Virus record (IMG/VR): IMGVR_UViG_3300042197_003613
Span: 1-41,688 of that record
Strand: one strand, 5' to 3'
Source: a virus
DNA: 41,688 bases
Every line of letters begins with the position of its first letter. The first letter of the stretch is position 1. The notes below the pieces were generated by a model. That model worked only from the letters and a program-made list of their open reading frames with translations. It was not told where the DNA came from and made no database searches. Positions 1-9,002 of this stretch are shown here, piece after piece. The position numbers and the translations under genes are program-made.

Positions 1-1
1 G

Positions 2-127
2 GTCATAGCCATCATGGATCTTACAGGGGACAAGATCGTAAAGATATCAGATGATGGCGCTGCCCAAATCACGGTGAATTCTGGCATAGCGGAATACAAC
101 TACATCCTGCCGGCGCAGAGCAAGTGA
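2..127 (+). CDS. C-terminal fragment of an unidentified gene
   Basis: This open frame enters from the left edge and runs 41 codons to a TGA. It ends with residues NYILPAQSK. The stop overlaps the GTG start of the next gene as GTGA, the usual coupling in this window, which supports it as a real gene end. Only the tail is visible and no family can be assigned. Confidence 0.6.
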   Translation, partial: VIAIMDLTGDKIVKISDDGAAQITVNSGIAEYNYILPAQSK

Positions 128-1650
128 TCGAGCAGGACGATCTCACCAGCAAGCAGCAGGACTATGCAATATTCCTTCCGGCGATCAGTTCGTTCTATGC
201 CTCATACATAGGGCGGCAGAGATTTAGCCAATACATAGAACAGACCCGCATGCCCACGGGCATACCAGACATGGAGCAGATGAACTGGTTGGATCCGCAG
301 AAGGCACTGTTCCCTTATCGATGGAGCCTGTATTCTGCGGGACATGCCAATCTGGATCTTGTCAAGCAGGATCCTAAAGAAGACATGATCAGGAACAGAG
401 ATCCTAATACCGTGATGCTGGCCGACTCAGGCGGATTCCAGATCGCCAAGGGTGTGTGGCCCGGACGCTGGGCAGATTTCGCAGACAAAAAAGCCGAAGC
501 ACAAAGAGAAAAAGTCCTCAAATGGCAGATGAACATAGCCACTTATGGCATGACCATGGACATACCTACCTGGACCTTCCGTGACCCAGTGGCAGCACAG
601 GCTTGTGGAATCTTCAGTTACGAAGATGCTGTCAAGGCCACGCAGTACAACAATGAGTTTTGGATCGCGAATCGCTATGGCGAAACCCGGATACTCAATG
701 TGCTCCAGGGCGGTAATCATGGCGAAGCGGATCACTGGTATGATCTCATGAAGGCATATTCGGATCCTAAAAAATATCCCGATCGGCATTTCAATGGCTG
801 GGGCATGGGAGGCCAGAACATGTGTGATGTGCACCTGGTGCTGCGACGCCTTGTACATCTCATACACGATGGATTGCTGGAGCCAGGCGTGCATGATTGG
901 ATGCACTTCCTGGGCACGAGCCGGCTGGAATGGGCAGTGCTGCTCACAGACATACAGCGAGCTGTGCGACAGTATGCCAATCCGCGATTCACCATATCAT
1001 TCGACTGTGCCTCGCCGTTCCTGGCTACCGCTAATGGTCAGTTATATCACAGCATCCTCGCTGAGAATCGATCTAAGTGGTCATACCAGATGGCTGCCAC
1101 CGCTGATGACAAGCGGTATGCCACAGACAACCGATCATTCCGAGATGCTGTGACGCAGGATGGTATACATCCAACCTTTGAGGACAGCCCGATTTCTACC
1201 CGGTTGAAGATACGAGATGTGTGTATATACCGACCTGGTGACAAAAACAAGATTGGAAAAGAAGGCACGACCTCTTGGGATAGTTTCAGTTATGCTCTCA
1301 TGATGGGACACAATGTATGGATGCATATCGAAGCGGTACAGCGTGCCAATCGCCAATACGATCTGGGTATTTGTCCAGACATGATGGTACATCCTAATGA
1401 TCCCAATTTTGATGTGCGTCGCGTGATCAATCAGGTGTTCGCGGCCAGAGATCGCTCAAAATCATTGGCCATAATCGACGATCATGCTAAAGTATGGGAA
1501 AGGGTAGTGGGCACACGCGGATTTACCGGAAAGCGGGCAGTGAACGCACACAGCCAATTCAACAGCCTTTTTGATATAGACGAAGAGATCGAAGTGGACG
1601 AAGAGTTTGACCAGAGCAAACTTGATCAACTGGAGAAGATAGATGAATAG
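124..1650 (+). CDS. dpdA: DpdA-like 7-deazaguanine DNA transglycosylase (TGT superfamily)
   Basis: This 508-residue protein has the tRNA-guanine transglycosylase barrel signatures. ADSGGFQI at about 100-107 carries the first catalytic Asp (D101). NVLQGG (192-197), GWGMGG (225-230) and HFLG (261-264) match substrate-binding loops. SFDCASPF (292-299) offers the nucleophile Asp (D294). A CxCxxC zinc motif typical of bacterial Tgt was not seen. Phage DpdA enzymes exchange guanine in DNA for preQ0 or related 7-deazaguanines, which blocks restriction. folE, queD and queE elsewhere in the window supply the precursor path, so a DNA rather than tRNA substrate is likely. The start is a GTG coupled to the upstream stop; the next in-frame Met (residue 43) would leave a long untranslated stretch. 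A tRNA-directed Tgt is the alternative. Confidence 0.82.
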   Translation: MIEQDDLTSKQQDYAIFLPAISSFYASYIGRQRFSQYIEQTRMPTGIPDMEQMNWLDPQKALFPYRWSLYSAGHANLDLVKQDPKEDMIRNRDPNTVMLADSGGFQIAKGVWPGRWADFADKKAEAQREKVLKWQMNIATYGMTMDIPTWTFRDPVAAQACGIFSYEDAVKATQYNNEFWIANRYGETRILNVLQGGNHGEADHWYDLMKAYSDPKKYPDRHFNGWGMGGQNMCDVHLVLRRLVHLIHDGLLEPGVHDWMHFLGTSRLEWAVLLTDIQRAVRQYANPRFTISFDCASPFLATANGQLYHSILAENRSKWSYQMAATADDKRYATDNRSFRDAVTQDGIHPTFEDSPISTRLKIRDVCIYRPGDKNKIGKEGTTSWDSFSYALMMGHNVWMHIEAVQRANRQYDLGICPDMMVHPNDPNFDVRRVINQVFAARDRSKSLAIIDDHAKVWERVVGTRGFTGKRAVNAHSQFNSLFDIDEEIEVDEEFDQSKLDQLEKIDE

Positions 1651-2227
1651 AGCAGGACACGCCGATGCCGAATTCTTTTTCGGGCATGAAGTAGAACACA
1701 CGCCGGCTTTCCTCAAGCACACCTTGTTCGTGATAGGCTATCACACGCAGGAAGAGATCGATCAGCAACTGGACACACCAAGGCCAGTGGAGCACATCTT
1801 CTTTGGTGCCAACGACAGTTATCGACCCATGACCTCTGCCGATTATACCGCATGGGAATCAGTGATCTCTACTTATCTGGATCGCGGATTCTGGTGCAGC
1901 CTGGACATACCTTTTGAATATGTAGAGGAATTCAACGATGGTGGCCTGTGCGAGCGAGACCGGTTCATACCCATCATCAAGGTCGCCATCCCTTACATCA
2001 AACTCTGGAACTACAATACCTGCGTGAAGATCGACGACCGAGATTTCGCCGCCACCAATCCTGGTGTGTGGGTGCATGAACTGAGAGATCTTATGGGGCG
2101 CGATCGATTCACTGGCTGGTCGGACTACAGTGAGGACGAAGTTGTGCCGGTGGGTGCCAAAGTAGACCGAGAAGGAGTGTTGGACAGCCAGTATCCCGAT
2201 GGTGACGACTACTGGAGGGCCACATGA
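1643..2227 (+). CDS. Conserved phage-type hypothetical protein next to dpdA
   Basis: This 194-residue acidic protein starts inside the last codons of dpdA and is probably translationally coupled to it. It has many aromatic and acidic residues, for example WHEL-like segments and a YPDGDDYW tail. It shows no signal peptide, membrane segment or enzyme motif that I recognise. The direct coupling to dpdA suggests a role linked to DNA modification, but that is inference from position only. Confidence 0.6.
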   Translation: MNRAGHADAEFFFGHEVEHTPAFLKHTLFVIGYHTQEEIDQQLDTPRPVEHIFFGANDSYRPMTSADYTAWESVISTYLDRGFWCSLDIPFEYVEEFNDGGLCERDRFIPIIKVAIPYIKLWNYNTCVKIDDRDFAATNPGVWVHELRDLMGRDRFTGWSDYSEDEVVPVGAKVDREGVLDSQYPDGDDYWRAT

Positions 2228-2358
2228 AAGCATGGATAGCCGCCGCCATCATATGCGGCATCACTGCACTTATCACAGCAGGCCTATGGTCTGTGAGGGA
2301 CCAACATCTCGCATGGCATTTTTGGTTCTGCCAGTATTACGATTCCGAATGCCGTTGA
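2224..2358 (+). CDS. Small single-pass membrane protein (44 aa)
   Basis: This short gene starts in an ATGA overlap with the preceding stop and ends 2 nt before the endonuclease III start. The product begins MKAWIAAAIICG and has one hydrophobic stretch (about residues 4-22), then a short polar, aromatic tail with two cysteines. It could be a membrane-anchored peptide or could carry a signal peptide. No family is recognised; the tight spacing on both sides is the main evidence that it is real. Confidence 0.5.
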   Translation: MKAWIAAAIICGITALITAGLWSVRDQHLAWHFWFCQYYDSECR

Positions 2359-2359
2359 G

Positions 2360-3001
2360 ATGAATAAAATAGTCACGGTGTATGAAAGATTCCATGCCCG
2401 AGATCCCGAACCAAACCGTCCTCCTAGAGAAAAGATCTACGACAACGCATTCAAGAGTCTGGTCGGTGTCACGCTGTCCGCACAGACCAAAGATGAGAGG
2501 ACCGCAGAAGCCTGCCGCAATCTGTTCGCCCGGGCAGAAACACCGGAAGAGATCTTGGCCCTAGACCTAGACGAACTCAAACAGTTGATCCGTCCCGCAG
2601 GCATGTACAACAACAAAGCGAAGAACCTACGGCTGATGAGCGAACAGTTATTGGCAAGACACGGCGGAATCGTGCCTAACGATCGCGAACAGTTGATGCA
2701 GTTGGCAGGTGTGGGACGCAAGAGCACAGACATCATGATGCGCTTCGTGTTCAACGAGCCTGCCATAGCCGTTGACACCCATGTGCATCGCATCGCCAAC
2801 AGACTGGGTATCGCGAACACCCGGGCAGAACACAAGACCGCGGAGATACTGGAAAGGAATACACCGGACCAATATCGCTGGGGTGCGCACGAATGGTTGA
2901 TCGGCCATGGAAAATACACCTGCCGGGCTCGCAATCCTTTGTGCGATCGGTGTATGCTAGTGGACATATGTGATTATCACAATCAAAAGGTGCGGCAATG
3001 A
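2360..3001 (+). CDS. nth: Endonuclease III-like DNA glycosylase/AP lyase
   Basis: This is a 213-residue, full-length HhH-GPD protein. LVGVTLSAQTKD (34-45) is the Nth N-terminal signature. The helix-hairpin-helix LAGVGRKS carries the Schiff-base lysine K121, and AVDTHVHRI carries the catalytic D139. Four cysteines spaced C-x6-C-x2-C-x5-C (188, 195, 198, 204) form a complete [4Fe-4S] site. The family removes oxidised pyrimidines and cuts the abasic site. With dpdA two genes upstream, it may repair or edit modified phage DNA, which is inference. The start ATG lies 1 nt after the previous stop codon. Confidence 0.9.
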   Translation: MNKIVTVYERFHARDPEPNRPPREKIYDNAFKSLVGVTLSAQTKDERTAEACRNLFARAETPEEILALDLDELKQLIRPAGMYNNKAKNLRLMSEQLLARHGGIVPNDREQLMQLAGVGRKSTDIMMRFVFNEPAIAVDTHVHRIANRLGIANTRAEHKTAEILERNTPDQYRWGAHEWLIGHGKYTCRARNPLCDRCMLVDICDYHNQKVRQ

Positions 3002-3312
3002 AATGGTTTGATCAGTGGTTCTTCAAGAAGTGGTGCTGGGCCTGGGAAAACAAAGACAATCCAGATGAGTTTAGAAACCAGATCCAGGCCAAACCCTCCA
3101 CTGGCCTGGGCATCCTGGCCCCGGACGAGGCCTGGGAAGACGGTCTCCGCATCACTATAAAGAAAATGATCGGTGGATCAGTGGTGAGTTTCCGAGTCTA
3201 TGACAAACGCACCGATCGCTCTGATATCCGCAACTACATCATCACGGACGAGCAGGATTTCAACACTGAACTGGGCAAGATCATAACCATGGAATCAATG
3301 AGGCAATCATGA
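2998..3312 (+). CDS. Conserved phage-type hypothetical protein (104 aa)
   Basis: It starts in an ATGA overlap with nth and overlaps the next start by 4 nt. The product begins MKWFDQWFFKKW, a Trp/Phe-rich N-terminus I recall from small conserved proteins of T4-like cyanophages (not checked). The middle shows alternating charged and hydrophobic residues suggesting beta structure. No function can be assigned. Confidence 0.6.
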   Translation: MKWFDQWFFKKWCWAWENKDNPDEFRNQIQAKPSTGLGILAPDEAWEDGLRITIKKMIGGSVVSFRVYDKRTDRSDIRNYIITDEQDFNTELGKIITMESMRQS

Positions 3313-3749
3313 ACCAAGAACAGAGAGACACAGCAGATCGTATCGTGGCAGCAGCAGATAGAAAGATCTGGGTTACATTCAGGCGCGAAGGCATACATCG
3401 TTATCCAGCAGCGGCCACAGATCCTACACTGGCCACAGGTGATGAGTATGATGTTTCATTCTTAGCTCATCATCATAGGCACATATTCCATTTCAGAGTG
3501 TGGATAGATGTGTTTCATTCTGACCGTGACATCGAGTTCATACAATTTAAGCGGTGGTTAGAAAACCTCTACGACAAAGCAGTCATCCAACTAGATTATC
3601 AAAGTTGCGAGATGATCGCAGACGACCTATATATACAGATAGCAGATCGCTATCCTGATCGCACCGTGTGGATCGAAGTCGCAGAAGACGGTGAGAATGG
3701 ATGTGTGATCCACTACGAAACCCATCAACCTCAACGCATCTCAGTATAA
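3309..3749 (+). CDS. Putative QueD/PTPS-like T-fold protein
   Basis: This 146-residue protein has a His-rich strand, FLAHHHRHIFHFRVWIDV (about 51-68), laid out like the zinc/pterin strand of 6-pyruvoyl-tetrahydropterin synthase or QueD. Downstream come a RDIEFIQFKRWL segment (like the IDF..LK helix), SCEMIADD (like the SE.la helix) and a final strand with VIHYE. Those elements occur in family order, so a T-fold is plausible. The standard LHGH motif and a clear catalytic Cys are not obvious. It could be a non-catalytic relative or a different T-fold enzyme. A genuine QueD lies at 14 kb. Confidence 0.45.
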   Translation: MNQEQRDTADRIVAAADRKIWVTFRREGIHRYPAAATDPTLATGDEYDVSFLAHHHRHIFHFRVWIDVFHSDRDIEFIQFKRWLENLYDKAVIQLDYQSCEMIADDLYIQIADRYPDRTVWIEVAEDGENGCVIHYETHQPQRISV

Positions 3750-3759
3750 GGAGACACAC

Positions 3760-3972
3760 ATGGCCAAACCAGCCATCCGGCACAATCCCCGAGTCACTGC
3801 TGTATTCGAGGATCTGGAGCAGTTCCTCAGGTTCTGTCAGGACTTTGGTTACCGATTCAACGAAGGCGATCTATACAATTGGAAGAGCTATGCCTATCAG
3901 CAGTTCAACAAACACTTACAAGGCAAATTCGCCAAGGACATGTGGGCCATAGACAGCCGTAGGAGCCGCTGA
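3760..3972 (+). CDS. Small conserved phage-type protein (70 aa)
   Basis: A good ribosome-binding site (AAGGAG) sits 7 nt upstream of the ATG. The product is short, basic at the C-terminus and rich in aromatic residues (FLRFCQDFGYRF, YQQFNKHL). I recall similar small proteins in T4-like cyanophages, unverified. Its stop shares one base with the glycosyltransferase start downstream. The function is unknown. Confidence 0.6.
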   Translation: MAKPAIRHNPRVTAVFEDLEQFLRFCQDFGYRFNEGDLYNWKSYAYQQFNKHLQGKFAKDMWAIDSRRSR

Positions 3973-5159
3973 TGCGCCGACTCTTCTATATGGGGTTGGA
4001 GTCGTATGAAGCACGCTACACGCTCCAGCTCACTGAATGGAATCGGCGTGTGTTTGATCGCCGGGGACTTGATGTGGTATATGTGCCCGGCAGCACCATA
4101 GATGACACACAGTCGATCTCGGTGGGTCAGGTGCTAGATGCACACGGGCGCTCCTACTTCTCCATGAGCCAGATGATGAACCTAGTGCAGATGATGCGCA
4201 ACGGCGATGTCACAGCAGAAGATGTGATCTACTTCGAAGACATGTTCCAGCCTGGTATTGAAAGCCTGCCTTATATCATCAATCAAATTCCTGCCAATCT
4301 CCGTCCCAGGATCTTTGTTCGCTGCCTTGCACAGGCCATTGATCCTGATGATTTCGTGCATGTCTGGGGCATGGCGTCGTGGATGAGCACATATGAGCGC
4401 ATGGTCAATCAAATCCCTGGTTTGACTGTGTTGGCCACCAACGAAGAAATGGTGGCGCACATGAGGATCGCGGGCTGGACCGCTCCCATCTACAATATCT
4501 CGGGCTTGGCCTTTGGCAAGGAGGAAGTGCTGGAGCGCATCGGTGGTGCTGATTGGGTCAGACCGTTCGGTGATCGCACACGGCGCGTGGCCTTCGCGGC
4601 CAGATTCGACCAAGAAAAGCAGCCCAACTTCTACATGGATCTCATTGAACGGTATCGATTCCAAGGTCGGCACCGAGACATCGAGTTCGCTGTGTTCTCC
4701 GGAGCGCCGTTGCGTAGCAACAACCACAGATATCTAGACCGTGCCCGAGCCATGCAAGCCGCCGGGCAATTGATGATCTATGAGGACTTGAAGAAAAATG
4801 ATTACTATCTTCTGCTCAATGATACTCGCGTGCTCTTTAATTGCGCCCTCCAAGATTGGGTTTCCAACACGGTCTCGGAGGCAGATACTCTGGGCTGTAA
4901 TGTTCTATACCCTGCTTATCGTAGTTTCCCAGAGACCTTTGCCAACGACCCTGACAGGCTCTATGTTCCTTGGTCAATAGGCGATGCCTTCGTCAAACTG
5001 GAACACCTGCTGGATCAGCCGCACCACAACATGGGCTTGATCTCGGACTGGAACGATGGCACCATCGATCGCATCGTGGACATCATCGCAGGACGCGGAG
5101 GCGAATGGAGCCGAGAAGGACCCCGTTATCGAGATCATGTGGCTGGAGCCAAATACTAA
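3972..5159 (+). CDS. GT-B type glycosyltransferase
   Basis: This 395-residue protein is organised like a GT-B glycosyltransferase. An N-terminal half with alternating strands and helices is followed by a C-terminal Rossmann-like half. That half contains RVAFAARFDQEKQPNF (nucleotide-sugar domain entry) and VSEADTLGCNVLYP, which matches the acidic donor-binding loop of family 4-like enzymes. It probably transfers a sugar to DNA, a protein or a surface glycan; the acceptor cannot be read from sequence. It is coupled at both ends (TGATG upstream, TAATG downstream) to a small gene and an epimerase gene, so it likely shares a transcript with sugar metabolism. Confidence 0.7.
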   Translation: MRRLFYMGLESYEARYTLQLTEWNRRVFDRRGLDVVYVPGSTIDDTQSISVGQVLDAHGRSYFSMSQMMNLVQMMRNGDVTAEDVIYFEDMFQPGIESLPYIINQIPANLRPRIFVRCLAQAIDPDDFVHVWGMASWMSTYERMVNQIPGLTVLATNEEMVAHMRIAGWTAPIYNISGLAFGKEEVLERIGGADWVRPFGDRTRRVAFAARFDQEKQPNFYMDLIERYRFQGRHRDIEFAVFSGAPLRSNNHRYLDRARAMQAAGQLMIYEDLKKNDYYLLLNDTRVLFNCALQDWVSNTVSEADTLGCNVLYPAYRSFPETFANDPDRLYVPWSIGDAFVKLEHLLDQPHHNMGLISDWNDGTIDRIVDIIAGRGGEWSREGPRYRDHVAGAKY

Positions 5160-6121
5160 TGACCAAACCTCAAACTGTGATAGTCACGGGCGCCGCTGGT
5201 TATATCGGTGGTGAGACCATGTTGGTGTTGCGAGATCTGAACATTCCGGTGATCGGAGTGGACATGAAGGCCCTGCCCAAACACCTAAGATCTGTGCCGG
5301 ATCGATTCTATCAAGAGGATTTCAGCAGCAGTTCTAGCCTAGAACTGATACGCGAGCATAAACCCGCAGCCGTGATACATTGTGCTGGTACTAGCCTGGT
5401 TGGACCATCGGTCACAGATCCAGAGCTGTATTATCGCAACAACTTCGTCAAAACCAAGATGCTTCTAGACTATGTGGTCAAGACTGCACCTCGCACCCGA
5501 GTGATTTTTTCAAGTTCGGCTGCTGTGTACGGTGAACCAGTGATCACACCTTGCCAAGAATCAGATCCGCCCTTGCCCGTGAGCCCTTATGGTGAAAGCA
5601 AGCTCATGATCGAGCAGATGTTGGCTGCCTACCACCGAGCCTATGGATTGGATTATGTGGCTTTCAGATATTTCAATGCCTGCGGCGCAGACAACCAAAG
5701 CAGGCACGGCCAGGCACCTGGTGCTAGCCATATCATCGCTCGGGTGTTGGAAAGTCTGCGAGATAATACAGAGTTCACACTGCACGGGACGGACTATGCC
5801 ACCGCGGATGGCACCTGCGTGAGAGACTATGTGCATGTGGAAGATATTGCGCTGGCACATCACATGTCCATCTATGATGTAGTGCCCAGTGGAGTGTACA
5901 ATCTTGGCACATCAGTAGGTGCATCCAATCGCGAGATAATCACCACGGCCGAATCCGTTACCGGCCGCGAACTACAATGTGCGACCGGCATCAGGCGAGC
6001 AGGTGATCCGGCTGTACTCACAGCCAGCAGCGAACGATTCAATCTTGTCACAGGATGGATACCTCGCTACAATCTGCACGAAATCATCCAGCACGCCTGG
6101 CAGTGGTATCAACGATCATGA
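5159..6121 (+). CDS. NAD-dependent sugar-nucleotide epimerase (GalE-like)
   Basis: This 320-residue extended short-chain dehydrogenase has a Rossmann GAAGYIGG motif near the N-terminus, the SSSAAVYGEP active-site strand, the catalytic pair in SPYGESK (YxxxK), and FRYFNACGAD and VRDYVHVED. That set is characteristic of UDP-glucose 4-epimerases. It would interconvert UDP-glucose and UDP-galactose, or close relatives, for the neighbouring glycosyltransferases. An in-frame upstream extension exists, but the ATG overlapping the preceding TAA gives the family length. Another NDP-sugar epimerase remains possible. Confidence 0.82.
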   Translation: MTKPQTVIVTGAAGYIGGETMLVLRDLNIPVIGVDMKALPKHLRSVPDRFYQEDFSSSSSLELIREHKPAAVIHCAGTSLVGPSVTDPELYYRNNFVKTKMLLDYVVKTAPRTRVIFSSSAAVYGEPVITPCQESDPPLPVSPYGESKLMIEQMLAAYHRAYGLDYVAFRYFNACGADNQSRHGQAPGASHIIARVLESLRDNTEFTLHGTDYATADGTCVRDYVHVEDIALAHHMSIYDVVPSGVYNLGTSVGASNREIITTAESVTGRELQCATGIRRAGDPAVLTASSERFNLVTGWIPRYNLHEIIQHAWQWYQRS

Positions 6122-7116
6122 GGATAATTGATCCATCCATCGCCGGAGTTTTTGAATCATGGGAACCCTACAAAGATTTTTTCTATACTGATCATCGAGG
6201 TTGGGCCATGCCCGATACAGACAAGATCAAATCATTGGCCGATGCCTATGATTTCGTTGTAGCAAATTGCAGCACGGAACACTGGGGCAGCGAAAGAGAT
6301 TTTCCATTGGTCGTAAGAGTGCATGACATATTGGCTGATCATTTCAACACGGGTTTTGTGTGCTTGTGCCACGACCCTTCGGATGAGGATTTAAGACCTG
6401 GTATCTTGTATTTTTCTTTTTTTGCATGGCGCAAACAATGGAGATTGGTAGATCCTAATCGAATCTCAATCTCGGATAGAACCTACTTATTCAGTAATCT
6501 CAATCTGATCGCCAGAGATTTCCGGATCGCAAACTATCTTTGTTGGCAGCAACAACCTTATGCTGCCAAATCTCTGATCAGCATGCACAATGTAACGGAA
6601 GATCATCATGATTATGATGGACATTTTGGATTGACTGATGAAGAACTCAGTGATTGGCAACAAACACTACCAACATTACCGTCCAAAATCTGTGATGGTT
6701 TCAACCTCTTGTTTGATGTATATCATCCAGCATTTAGAGACAGTTATCTGCATCTGGTGTCAGAGTCCACGATCAAAGATAAGATCTTCTTGACTGAAAA
6801 AACTTGGCAGCCGATCTTGGCCGGACAGTTGTTTATGGTGTGGGGTAATCCTGGTATTATTACACATCTGCGTAATCTCGGAGTAGATGTGTTTGATGAC
6901 ATCATTGACCATGAGTACGACACCATCTCTGATCATAGGACTAGACTCCAATACATACATAAAGAATTAAATCGATTATCTCTATTAAACTGGCAGCAGA
7001 TATATCGCGACACCAACAAAAGAAGGCAGGATAACTCAGACAGTTTTGTCACAGGAAAATTTATAGCAAAAGTTGTGGATAAATTAAAATTACGGCTGCC
7101 ACCTGGCATTCTATAA
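6118..7116 (+). CDS. Putative glycosyltransferase (GT10-like C-terminus)
   Basis: This 332-residue protein starts in an ATGA overlap with the epimerase. Its C-terminal half contains LTEKTWQPILAGQLF, MVWGNPGII, LRNLGVDVFDDIIDHEYD. That pattern resembles the nucleotide-sugar binding half of fucosyltransferase-like (GT10) and related phage proteins. The N-terminal part has no recognisable motif. Its place between an epimerase and a radical SAM gene fits sugar metabolism. Codon and base use are more AT-rich than in upstream genes, continuing to about 10.4 kb. The family is suggested, not certain. Confidence 0.45.
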   Translation: MRIIDPSIAGVFESWEPYKDFFYTDHRGWAMPDTDKIKSLADAYDFVVANCSTEHWGSERDFPLVVRVHDILADHFNTGFVCLCHDPSDEDLRPGILYFSFFAWRKQWRLVDPNRISISDRTYLFSNLNLIARDFRIANYLCWQQQPYAAKSLISMHNVTEDHHDYDGHFGLTDEELSDWQQTLPTLPSKICDGFNLLFDVYHPAFRDSYLHLVSESTIKDKIFLTEKTWQPILAGQLFMVWGNPGIITHLRNLGVDVFDDIIDHEYDTISDHRTRLQYIHKELNRLSLLNWQQIYRDTNKRRQDNSDSFVTGKFIAKVVDKLKLRLPPGIL

Positions 7117-7117
7117 C

Positions 7118-8146
7118 ATGTATCATGCTGCCGAACTGGTACATTGGATGCGCAATCAAGATCATAAAATCTTGTTGCCAGCACAGGTGGATATTGATCT
7201 TACCAATATCTGTAATCAAGATTGTTATTATTGCAATTCAGCAGATCATCGAGCCGAAGCACCTGTGCAAAAAAAATACACAGAATACATCGATCTTCTG
7301 GACAAACTCGCAGGATGGCGTGCGCACAGTCCTGACAGTTATGGAACTACACATACAATCACATACCCAGGTGGTGGCGAACCCACGGTACTACCGGGTT
7401 ACGAGCATGTGATTGAACATACCATCGATTTGGGATTTTTAACATCAATTACTACCAATGGATCAAAACTAGATCGATTGTTAGATTCAGTCCCTGTGGA
7501 AAAATTGCGTAAACTGGCCTGGGTGGGCATTGACATTGATGCTGGTACCGAAGAACTGTATGAGAAAATACGGCGTAGCCTCACCAGTAGAAGTTTGTTT
7601 GACCGAGTCAAAGAAAATGCCCGAGAACTGATTCAAGCCGGGGTTAATGTAGATTTGAAATGTCTCATCAATCCTTACAATGACAATCAAGAAGCCATCA
7701 ACGATCTATTCAATTATGCCGCAGCAGTAAAGGGCCGAATGTTGTATTTCCGTCCTATGATATACAAAGATAGAGCACATCCTATCACAGAACAATTGGT
7801 GAATTGGGTTAAATCAGCCAGCGATCGGACTGGAGTATCATACTGGATCAACGAAAACAAGACCCAACCACGCCGATACAAACGATGCCATCAGATGTAT
7901 CATTTTCCTGTGTTTTGTGCCGAAGGCCAGATTTATGTGTGCTGTGACAACAAAGGCAATCATGATTTTTCTATTGGCCGATGGGACCAAGGTGATTTCA
8001 GAGATCTATGGTTGAGCACGCGGCACCATGATATATACAACAAGACCAATGTGAATCTGTGCGCTCCTTGCCGTCCAAATGTTACCAATAATGTGATCCA
8101 AGATATCTTGGATGATCCTAGGAAAATTGAACAGCTATATCTATGA
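7118..8146 (+). CDS. Radical SAM protein with cysteine-rich C-terminus
   Basis: This 342-residue protein has the radical SAM cluster motif CNQDCYYC (CxxxCxxC), then the SAM-binding stretch TYPGGGEPT. A second Cys-rich region follows near the C-terminus (VFCAEGQIYVCCDN, then CAPCRPN), like SPASM/twitch auxiliary Fe-S domains. Such enzymes modify peptides or sugars by radical chemistry. Neighbours (a DUF6165-like protein, an oxygenase and a DegT-like protein) suggest a small biosynthetic set, but the substrate is unknown. The start ATG lies 1 nt after the previous stop. Confidence 0.75.
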   Translation: MYHAAELVHWMRNQDHKILLPAQVDIDLTNICNQDCYYCNSADHRAEAPVQKKYTEYIDLLDKLAGWRAHSPDSYGTTHTITYPGGGEPTVLPGYEHVIEHTIDLGFLTSITTNGSKLDRLLDSVPVEKLRKLAWVGIDIDAGTEELYEKIRRSLTSRSLFDRVKENARELIQAGVNVDLKCLINPYNDNQEAINDLFNYAAAVKGRMLYFRPMIYKDRAHPITEQLVNWVKSASDRTGVSYWINENKTQPRRYKRCHQMYHFPVFCAEGQIYVCCDNKGNHDFSIGRWDQGDFRDLWLSTRHHDIYNKTNVNLCAPCRPNVTNNVIQDILDDPRKIEQLYL

Positions 8147-8508
8147 ACATAACATTCCCTGTCATCGAATTGCTTGATCGTTATGCGATTGCCCGGGTCA
8201 AATGGCAAAAAACCAATGGATCCAATCCTGCTGAGCTAGAATTCTACCAAACACAGATCGATCAGTTGCCAGCAGATCAGATCGGTAATGGCATCAAAGC
8301 ACTAGAAGAAATCCATACACATATCTGGGCCCTAGAAAGCGAGCTTAAAAGCGACCGAGAACGCGAGTTGGCCTTAGAGGAAATCGGCCGCCGGGCGCTG
8401 GTGATAAGAGACTGGAACCGAAAAAGGATCGAGGTGAAAAACAGCATCGCAGACATCATCAACAAGGACGCAGTGAGAGAAATAAAAAAGGATCATCTGT
8501 CTGAATGA
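8143..8508 (+). CDS. Helical protein resembling DUF6165
   Basis: This 121-residue, highly charged and predicted all-helical protein contains IELLDRYAIARVKWQK near the N-terminus and IGRRALVIRDWNRKRIEVKN near the C-terminus. These match the order of conserved segments I recall for DUF6165 proteins (ELiDKITIL..K, then RA..ND.RA.IK). That family is common in LPS/O-antigen loci and has no established activity. The gene overlaps both neighbours by 4 nt. The assignment is from memory of the pattern. Confidence 0.5.
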   Translation: MNITFPVIELLDRYAIARVKWQKTNGSNPAELEFYQTQIDQLPADQIGNGIKALEEIHTHIWALESELKSDRERELALEEIGRRALVIRDWNRKRIEVKNSIADIINKDAVREIKKDHLSE

Positions 8509-9002
8509 TATGGCATAAAGGACATGTTGATCCATGGTGGGATCACAGTTTCAAAGATCTCGATTATCAATACTATCCATTAAAGAACACCCATGATCTT
8601 GTGCGTTGGATAAACGAAGGATATCAGCACCTGAGGCTCAACGGAGGATTGTATAACATGTCCAGAATCATGCCCAAATATGCGGAGAGATTTTTACATC
8701 TTTTTCCTTGGGAGGACGTGGGCATCGCGTTTTACAAGATGTGTACCTGTGATGCATTGCCTTTACATACCGACAGCTATATTTCTTATCGTAAAATGTT
8801 TGGTGCCAGTGCTGAGCAGATGTACAGAGCAATAGTTTTTCTAGAGGATTGGAAAAGCGGTCATTACTTCGAAATCGATGGGCATCCTATGATGCCCTGG
8901 AAAGCTGGAGACTGGATTTATTGGAACAATGACGTGCCACATTATGCTGGAAATTTCGGTGTTGAACCCAGATATACCATGCAGATCACCGGACACCTAT
9001 GA
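8505..9002 (+). CDS. Fe(II)/2-oxoglutarate-dependent oxygenase-like protein
   Basis: This 165-residue protein shows the metal motif HTD (H88-x-D90) and a distal His (H146, in VPHYAGN) followed by R156 in EPRYTMQI. This is the HxD...H...R arrangement of the double-stranded beta-helix 2OG oxygenases. Size and layout match the short phage-encoded members. The target could be a sugar, an amino acid or a nucleobase. It overlaps the genes on both sides by 4 nt, so it is probably co-translated with the helical protein and the DegT-like protein. Confidence 0.7.
   Translation: MIWHKGHVDPWWDHSFKDLDYQYYPLKNTHDLVRWINEGYQHLRLNGGLYNMSRIMPKYAERFLHLFPWEDVGIAFYKMCTCDALPLHTDSYISYRKMFGASAEQMYRAIVFLEDWKSGHYFEIDGHPMMPWKAGDWIYWNNDVPHYAGNFGVEPRYTMQITGHL

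Noticed and set aside
4970-5158. Upstream extension of the GalE-like epimerase frame
   Set aside because: It overlaps the glycosyltransferase gene and adds Arg/His-rich sequence unlike the family; the ATG at 5159 gives the normal length.
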